The notes beneath the pieces are model-generated. The model did no database searches, was not told the DNA's origin, and was given only the letters and a program-made list of their open reading frames with translations. From NCBI RefSeq assembly GCF_007795095.1, contig NZ_CP042218.1, forward strand, positions 2,583,001 through 2,647,000: 64,000 nt of DNA. The letters run 5' to 3'. Shown in pieces: positions 59,690 through 64,000 of this stretch (its first letter is position 1; each line of letters begins with the position of its first letter). A program made the translations under genes and the position numbers. The stretch comes from Luteimonas granuli. Its GTDB lineage: Bacteria; Pseudomonadota; Gammaproteobacteria; Xanthomonadales; Xanthomonadaceae.

Positions 59690-60412
59690 TCAGAAACGCT
59701 CGCCTACGGGCAGATAACGCCACTCGCCCACCGGCATCTTCGCCAGCGCCACCTTGCCGATGCGGATGCGCCGGATCGCCACCACGTCCAGGCCCACCTG
59801 CGCGCACATGTGGCGCAGCTGGCCGCCCTGGACGCCCTTGATCGCGAAGCGCAGGCGGACCTCGTTCTGCCAGCTGACCTTGCACGGGGGCAGGGCGCGG
59901 CCGCCGTAGGAGAGGCCGTGCTGCAGGCGGGCCAGTCCGTAGGGAGCGATCTCGCCGGCGACCTCGACCACGAACTCCTGTTCGATGTCGTCGCGGTCCT
60001 CGGTCAGCCGCCGCCACACCCGGCCGTCCTGGGTCAGCACCATCAGGCCGCTGGCCTCGGCGTCGAGCGGCATCAGCGGCGTCAGGCGATGGAAATGGCG
60101 CTGCAGCAGGCGCACGCCCGAGGGATCGTCGGCCCAGCGGCTGTCGCGTGCCACCAGGTCGGCCGCGGGCCGGGGACCGCTGATCGCGTCATGGCCGACG
60201 GGCTTGTGCAGCAGGATGGTGGCCGGTTCGATCGCCTCCTGCCGGGCGGCCGGATCCAGCACGATGGTTTCGCCGGTGACCGGGTGCGCCGGGTTCTCGA
60301 CCACGCGTCCGTCGACCGACACCCAGCCACCCTTGATGTACTGCTCGGCCTCGGTGCGCGAGCAGCCGGTGAGGGCGATGAGGCGTTTCGCCAGTCGGAC
60401 CGGATCGGACAT
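59690..60412 (-). CDS. S4-domain rRNA pseudouridine synthase (RluF-like)
   Basis: The 240-residue protein has an N-terminal S4 RNA-binding region (VRLAKRLIALTGCSRTEAEQYI) and a pseudouridine synthase domain with MPLDAEASGLMVLTQDGR containing the catalytic Asp, as in RluF/RsuA-type enzymes, and LRHMCAQVGLDV. The exact rRNA target cannot be read. Confidence 0.88.
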   Translation of the reverse strand: MSDPVRLAKRLIALTGCSRTEAEQYIKGGWVSVDGRVVENPAHPVTGETIVLDPAARQEAIEPATILLHKPVGHDAISGPRPAADLVARDSRWADDPSGVRLLQRHFHRLTPLMPLDAEASGLMVLTQDGRVWRRLTEDRDDIEQEFVVEVAGEIAPYGLARLQHGLSYGGRALPPCKVSWQNEVRLRFAIKGVQGGQLRHMCAQVGLDVVAIRRIRIGKVALAKMPVGEWRYLPVGERF

Positions 60413-60493
60413 GGGCAGGGGCGTCGGACGGGGGGCCGGCAGTGTACCCGCTGGCCGGTGCACCCCCGGCGGGCATCGATGGAGCGCGCCCGG

Positions 60494-61450
60494 TCAGGAC
60501 GCACGCGGCTTCCGCGGGCGCGCCAGGCTCAGCGCCACCGTGCCGGCCAGGATCACCGCCACCACGCCCAGCGACCACAGCACGGGGATCTTGTACAGGT
60601 CGATCAGCAGCATCTTCGCGCCGATGAACACCAGCACCACCGCCAGGCCGTAGGGCAGCAGGTGGAAGCGCTCGGCCATGCCGGCCAGCAGGAAGAACAT
60701 CGCGCGCAGGCCCAGCACCGCGAACACGTTCGAGGTCAGCACGATGAAGGGGTCGGTGGTGATGGCGAAGATCGCCGGGATCGAGTCCACCGCGAAGATC
60801 ACGTCGGTGATGCCGATCATCACCAGCACGATGAACAGCGGGGTGAACTTGCGGCGGCTGCCGCGGCCCAGCCACAGCGCGCCGCCGTGGTAGCGGCGCA
60901 CGAAGGGGACGTGCGAGGTCATCCAGCGCAGCACCGGATTTTTTTCGAGGTTTGGCTCCTTGCCCGCGGCGAACCACATCTTGACGCCGGTCAGCAGCAG
61001 GAAAGCGCCGAACACGTAGAGCATCCAGTGGAAGTGGGCCAGCAGCGCGGCGCCGGCGAAGATCAGGATCGCGCGCAGCACGATCGCGCCGAGGATGCCG
61101 ATCACCAGCACGCGCTGGCGCTGCTCCTCGGGCACGGCGAAGTAGGTCATCAGCATCAGGAAGACGAAGATGTTGTCGACCGCCAGCGCCTTCTCCACCA
61201 GGTAGCCGGTGAGGAACTCTAGGCCCACGCGCCGGGCCTCGTCGGGGCCGGCGGTCTGGCCGAGGTACCACCACAGGGCGAGGTTGAAGGCCATGGCCAG
61301 GGCGACCCAGCCCAGGCTCCACCACGCGGCTTCCTTGAACGTGACCCTGTGCGCGCCGCCGTGGCGCATCAGCACCAGGTCCACCATCAGCGCGACCAGC
61401 ACCAGGCCGGCGAAGCCGGACCACAACCAGGGATTGCCTATCGTTTCCAT
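60494..61450 (-). CDS. alx: TerC family membrane protein (Alx type)
   Basis: The 318-residue protein has about nine membrane segments with acidic residues in TM helices (DLVLMR, VDNIFVFLMLM, TDVIFAVDSIPAI), the TerC signature. Alx-type TerC proteins export manganese. The upstream manganese riboswitch at 61508-61640 supports this role and gives the likely regulation. Start at ATG 61450. Confidence 0.92.
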   Translation of the reverse strand: METIGNPWLWSGFAGLVLVALMVDLVLMRHGGAHRVTFKEAAWWSLGWVALAMAFNLALWWYLGQTAGPDEARRVGLEFLTGYLVEKALAVDNIFVFLMLMTYFAVPEEQRQRVLVIGILGAIVLRAILIFAGAALLAHFHWMLYVFGAFLLLTGVKMWFAAGKEPNLEKNPVLRWMTSHVPFVRRYHGGALWLGRGSRRKFTPLFIVLVMIGITDVIFAVDSIPAIFAITTDPFIVLTSNVFAVLGLRAMFFLLAGMAERFHLLPYGLAVVLVFIGAKMLLIDLYKIPVLWSLGVVAVILAGTVALSLARPRKPRAS

Positions 61451-61507
61451 CGGGGTTTCCGGGCAAGGGGAGGGGACTGCCGCGGACTCGGGCGGCACGG
61501 AACCCTT

Positions 61508-61640
61508 GCTCGGAGATCCGGGGACGCACCTTCGCCATCGCGGCGAAGGTCTTGCTCACAGCCCGGTGGGCTGCCGTGGGACCGGAGCATTGCTGCTCGA
61601 AATGACGGCCTGCACGTCGGGAGCTACTCCCCTTCGGCGG
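61508..61640 (-). ncRNA. yybP-ykoY manganese riboswitch
   Basis: On the minus strand this reads GAAGGGGAGTAGCTCCCGAC, then GCCGTCATTTCG, and finally TGTGAGCAAGACCTTCGCC with the closing hairpin CCTTCGCC...GGCGAAGG. The conserved GGGGAGTAG, CGTCA and GAGCAAGACCTT blocks are the hallmarks of yybP-ykoY. The gene downstream is a TerC protein, the classic target in proteobacteria, so manganese would raise its expression. The linker to the ATG is about 60 bases. Confidence 0.87.
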
Positions 61641-61724
61641 GCATTCTGCGGTCGGCTGCCAGGACCGGTCAAGGCCGCACGCGCTGGCGCCGGCGAGGCC
61701 TGCGCGTGCTGCCCTGGACCGGCC

Positions 61725-62756
61725 TCAGGGCACGATGCGCAGCACTTCGCCCGCCATCGCAGTGACGCCGCGGTTGCTGACATACAGCGCGCCGTCGGGG
61801 CCCACGGCCAGGCCGGTCGGCCGGTCGAGGCCGCCGAGCACCAGGCTGCGGCTGCCGTCGGGCGCGACCCGGATGAGCTGGCCGGGGCCGGCGAAGAACA
61901 TCGGGCCGGTCGCGTGCTGCAGCACGTAAAGGCTGCCGTCCTCGCCGAAGCCGATGTCGATGATGGTCTTGAAGCCGGTGGCCCAGACCGTGGGCGCGGC
62001 GCCTTCGACGACGCGGAACACGCTGGCGGTGCCTTCGATGAAGGGCGCGCCCGTGAGCTGGCCGACGTACAGCGCGCCGTCGGGACCGCGCACGAAGCCG
62101 GTGGGTACGGCATCGGTGGGGGCCGCCGGGCGCGAGTCGAACGTGGCCACGGTGCGGATGCGGCCACTGGCGGCCACGCGCAGCAGCGAGTTGCCGGCGG
62201 CATCGGTCACCAGCCGCGCGCCGGGCTCGGCGAGCACCGCGAAGGGGTTGGTCTCGATGGCGCCGCCGGCCGGGTTCTCGGCCGCCTCGTGCGCCGAGAT
62301 GTCGGCGATGACATGCCATTGGCCGGCGGGCGTGACCTGCAGCAGATGGCCCAGCGCGCGCCCAGCCGTGCCCAGCTCGGCGCGCCGTTCCGGCGCCACG
62401 CCGGCGAGGCCCACGGTGACGTAGCCCACCCCGCCCTGGAAGGAAATGTCGTTGGGGCCGCCGACCTCGGCGCCGGCCGGATCCGACAGCGAGGGCAGGC
62501 CGGTCGCCACGCGCTGCTGGCGTCCGTGGCGCAGACGGCTGATGGCACCGGTGGGGCCGTAGCAGAACGCCACGCCGCGCACCTCGAGGCAGGGATGGGT
62601 GCCACCGCGGCCGGCCTCGGCGACATACAGGTCGCCGTTGGCGGCGAAGGCGAGGCCACGGGGGTTGTCGAGCCCGGACATGACCACGTCGACCGACGTC
62701 GCGGCCAGGACGGGGGCGGGCAGGAGCAGGCTTGCCGCAAGGAACAGGGTACGCAT
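61725..62756 (-). CDS. Secreted ScyD/ScyE-like beta-propeller protein
   Basis: The 343-residue protein has a signal peptide ending PAPVLAA, then NHL-like repeats (GLDNPRGLAFAANGDLYVAEAG, GLAVGPDGALYVSNRG). The fold resembles ScyD family proteins. The substrate is unknown. It is followed downstream by the riboswitch and alx. Confidence 0.82.
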   Translation of the reverse strand: MRTLFLAASLLLPAPVLAATSVDVVMSGLDNPRGLAFAANGDLYVAEAGRGGTHPCLEVRGVAFCYGPTGAISRLRHGRQQRVATGLPSLSDPAGAEVGGPNDISFQGGVGYVTVGLAGVAPERRAELGTAGRALGHLLQVTPAGQWHVIADISAHEAAENPAGGAIETNPFAVLAEPGARLVTDAAGNSLLRVAASGRIRTVATFDSRPAAPTDAVPTGFVRGPDGALYVGQLTGAPFIEGTASVFRVVEGAAPTVWATGFKTIIDIGFGEDGSLYVLQHATGPMFFAGPGQLIRVAPDGSRSLVLGGLDRPTGLAVGPDGALYVSNRGVTAMAGEVLRIVP

Positions 62757-62894
62757 GGCGGAACCTCCAGGGGGACGCGCGGCGGGGGATGCCGCGCAAC
62801 GGGGCAAACGCCACCCTGCGGACGCAGCGGCCACGGCGTGCAGCGGCGCGCGGAGTCCAGCTCATGAGCGACGGTGGACTTCGCATCATCCAGT

Positions 62895-63620
62895 TCACAT
62901 GGTGGGCGCGACCGCTGCATGCGTGCGCGTCACGTCGAGCACGAACGCCCCGACATCGGCGAACTCGTCCTTCTGCGCGTCGGCCGTCGAGCCGACGCCA
63001 TGTCCGCTGGCGTAGTCCAGCCGGTAGATCACCGGCTGCCCGCTTGCAGCGTGCACGTCCTGTTCGATCGGCGTGCCGACGCGGTGCAGCCAGGCCTGCG
63101 AGTCCAGCCAGGCTTCGGCAGCTGGCGTATCGGGAGCCGCTTCGTTGAAGCGGTGCACCAGCATGCGCTCGTCGGTTCGGAGCCATTGGGCGCAATGCCC
63201 ACGGCGACGCGCCGGCCGCTCGGGGAGGGCGCGACGCGGCCGACGCCATGCGCGCCTGGGAGGTCTCGGACATCCGGATGCGATCCCCGAACGCGCCGCA
63301 CTCCGGGCCGCGCTCGGAACGTGCGGTCCGCGGTGCTGCGCTGGTCGAACAGCAGGCGCCCGGTGCCGCTGTCGCCCCAGCACGCGGCGGGCGTGGGCGG
63401 CCCGGGCCTTCATCCAGGCCTGCGTGTCCGGGTCCTTGAGATCCTCGAGGTTGCGGTACGGATCCGTGAGGTCGAAGCCGGGGTAGTGGTCGGTGGCGGG
63501 GACCGATTTCGCGGCGGGAGCGGTGGCGGACGGTTCGGCGTCGTGGAGGGTGGCCACGAGGGTCGCGGGCAGGCACAGCGTCAGGGCGGCAGCGGCAAGG
63601 CGGGGGTGGGCAGTGGACAT
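62895..63620 (-). pseudogene. Decayed prolyl oligopeptidase
   Basis: A signal peptide and the N-terminal HYPGFDLTDPYRNLEDLKDP of a prolyl endopeptidase are followed by a frame that has lost its match, then RFNEAAPDTPAAEAWLDSQA, and at the end the C-terminal GHGVGSTADAQKDEFADV. The catalytic serine region is absent and the protein is far shorter than the usual 700 residues. Deletions and frame changes have removed most of the middle. Confidence 0.8.
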
Positions 63621-63820
63621 GCGCGGCGCTCCGTTGGCAGGGCGGGGCGGAACAGGCTCCGGGACCCCGCGCAAGGGGGGAACGCTAGCGGTCCGCGGGT
63701 TCGGACACGTCGGCGTCACCCGTGCGCATGTGTCGTCTTCACGCCAACCAGGCGCCGCCTGATGGACTGGGGTGGGCGCATACTCGCTGGTGGACGGTGC
63801 AGGGGACGCTGGTCGGACAG

Positions 63821-64000
63821 ATGAGAATGATCACGCTGCTGACGGCCCTGGCGGTTGCCGCGGGCTGTGCCGGGGTTCCTGGTCCCTTGGTCAACGACCG
63901 CAGCATGCGCGAGACCGTGCAACACCGGCTCGCCGGTGGGTCGCCGCGCACCGTGGTGCGCACGAAGGTACAGCCGGCCGGCGCTGCTCCGGCGCCAGTC
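63821..64000 (+). CDS. Lipoprotein, N-terminal part (cut by window edge)
   Basis: The visible 60 residues start MRMITLLTALAVAAGCAG, a lipoprotein signal with Cys near residue 16, then PGPLVNDRSMRETVQHRL. The frame is open to the edge. Nothing more can be said of function. Confidence 0.6.
   Translation, partial: MRMITLLTALAVAAGCAGVPGPLVNDRSMRETVQHRLAGGSPRTVVRTKVQPAGAAPAPV

Overview
The window is GC-rich DNA with dense, mostly full-length genes. The gene set is that of a Xanthomonadaceae/Lysobacteraceae-type gammaproteobacterium (Lysobacter, Luteimonas or Xanthomonas relatives): leucine/isovalerate (liu) catabolism, an IcmF-type fused acyl-CoA mutase, an autotransporter protease with an S8 domain, a TonB-dependent receptor, a xanthomonin-like lasso peptide locus and REP palindromes of the Pseudomonas/Xanthomonas kind. 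The genus assignment is inference; no rRNA gene is present.

Layout. 1-12.4 kb is mainly core metabolism: methionine salvage (mtnD partial, mtnB), two amino-acid permeases, a Nudix hydrolase, serA with a divergent D-2-hydroxyglutarate dehydrogenase-like oxidase, two envelope proteins, an ArnT-like glycosyltransferase, the EF-P paralogue EfpL/YeiP and an SDR dehydrogenase. 12.4-29.8 kb carries a dispersed leucine catabolic set on the minus strand: leucine dehydrogenase, isovaleryl-CoA dehydrogenase, both methylcrotonyl-CoA carboxylase subunits, methylglutaconyl-CoA hydratase, HMG-CoA lyase and a thiolase. Among these lie a GGDEF-EAL protein, a bactofilin, small alanine-rich lipoproteins and an S8 autotransporter. 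Together the liu enzymes take leucine to acetyl-CoA and acetoacetate.

30-36.7 kb holds a phospholipase D-like protein, an IS110-family element sitting inside a REP palindrome, and a 1241-residue IcmF-like mutase whose reading frame carries two more REP pairs as coding sequence. The IS110 non-coding end has short segments matching both the REP target and the element's own ends, which is what a bridge RNA would show.

36.7-44.4 kb is accessory DNA of different composition: a Septu-type PtuA/PtuB pair, a PLD-helicase-DUF3427 protein, a NERD protein, and debris of an IS3-family element at both edges. 44-47 kb has small and envelope proteins and a membrane-anchored Mrr-like nuclease.

47-58 kb is the most interesting part. 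It is a xanthomonin-like lasso peptide locus: two precursor genes (A1, A2), an RRE-peptidase fusion (B), a lasso cyclase (C), a lasso isopeptidase (E) and a TonB-dependent receptor. Two insertion sequences have broken it. An IS21 element (5-bp duplication ATGAA) splits the isopeptidase, and an IS3 element (4-bp duplication TCCG) splits B exactly between its RRE and peptidase halves. Both genes are restored in frame when the element and one duplication copy are removed on paper. Twin palindromes lie upstream of A1 and, with a different sequence, upstream of the receptor.

58-64 kb returns to ordinary genes: a second Mrr-like membrane protein, a lipoprotein, an S4-type pseudouridine synthase, a TerC/Alx protein behind a yybP-ykoY manganese riboswitch, a ScyD-like secreted beta-propeller protein, a decayed prolyl oligopeptidase and the start of a lipoprotein. 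No tRNA, rRNA or CRISPR array was seen.
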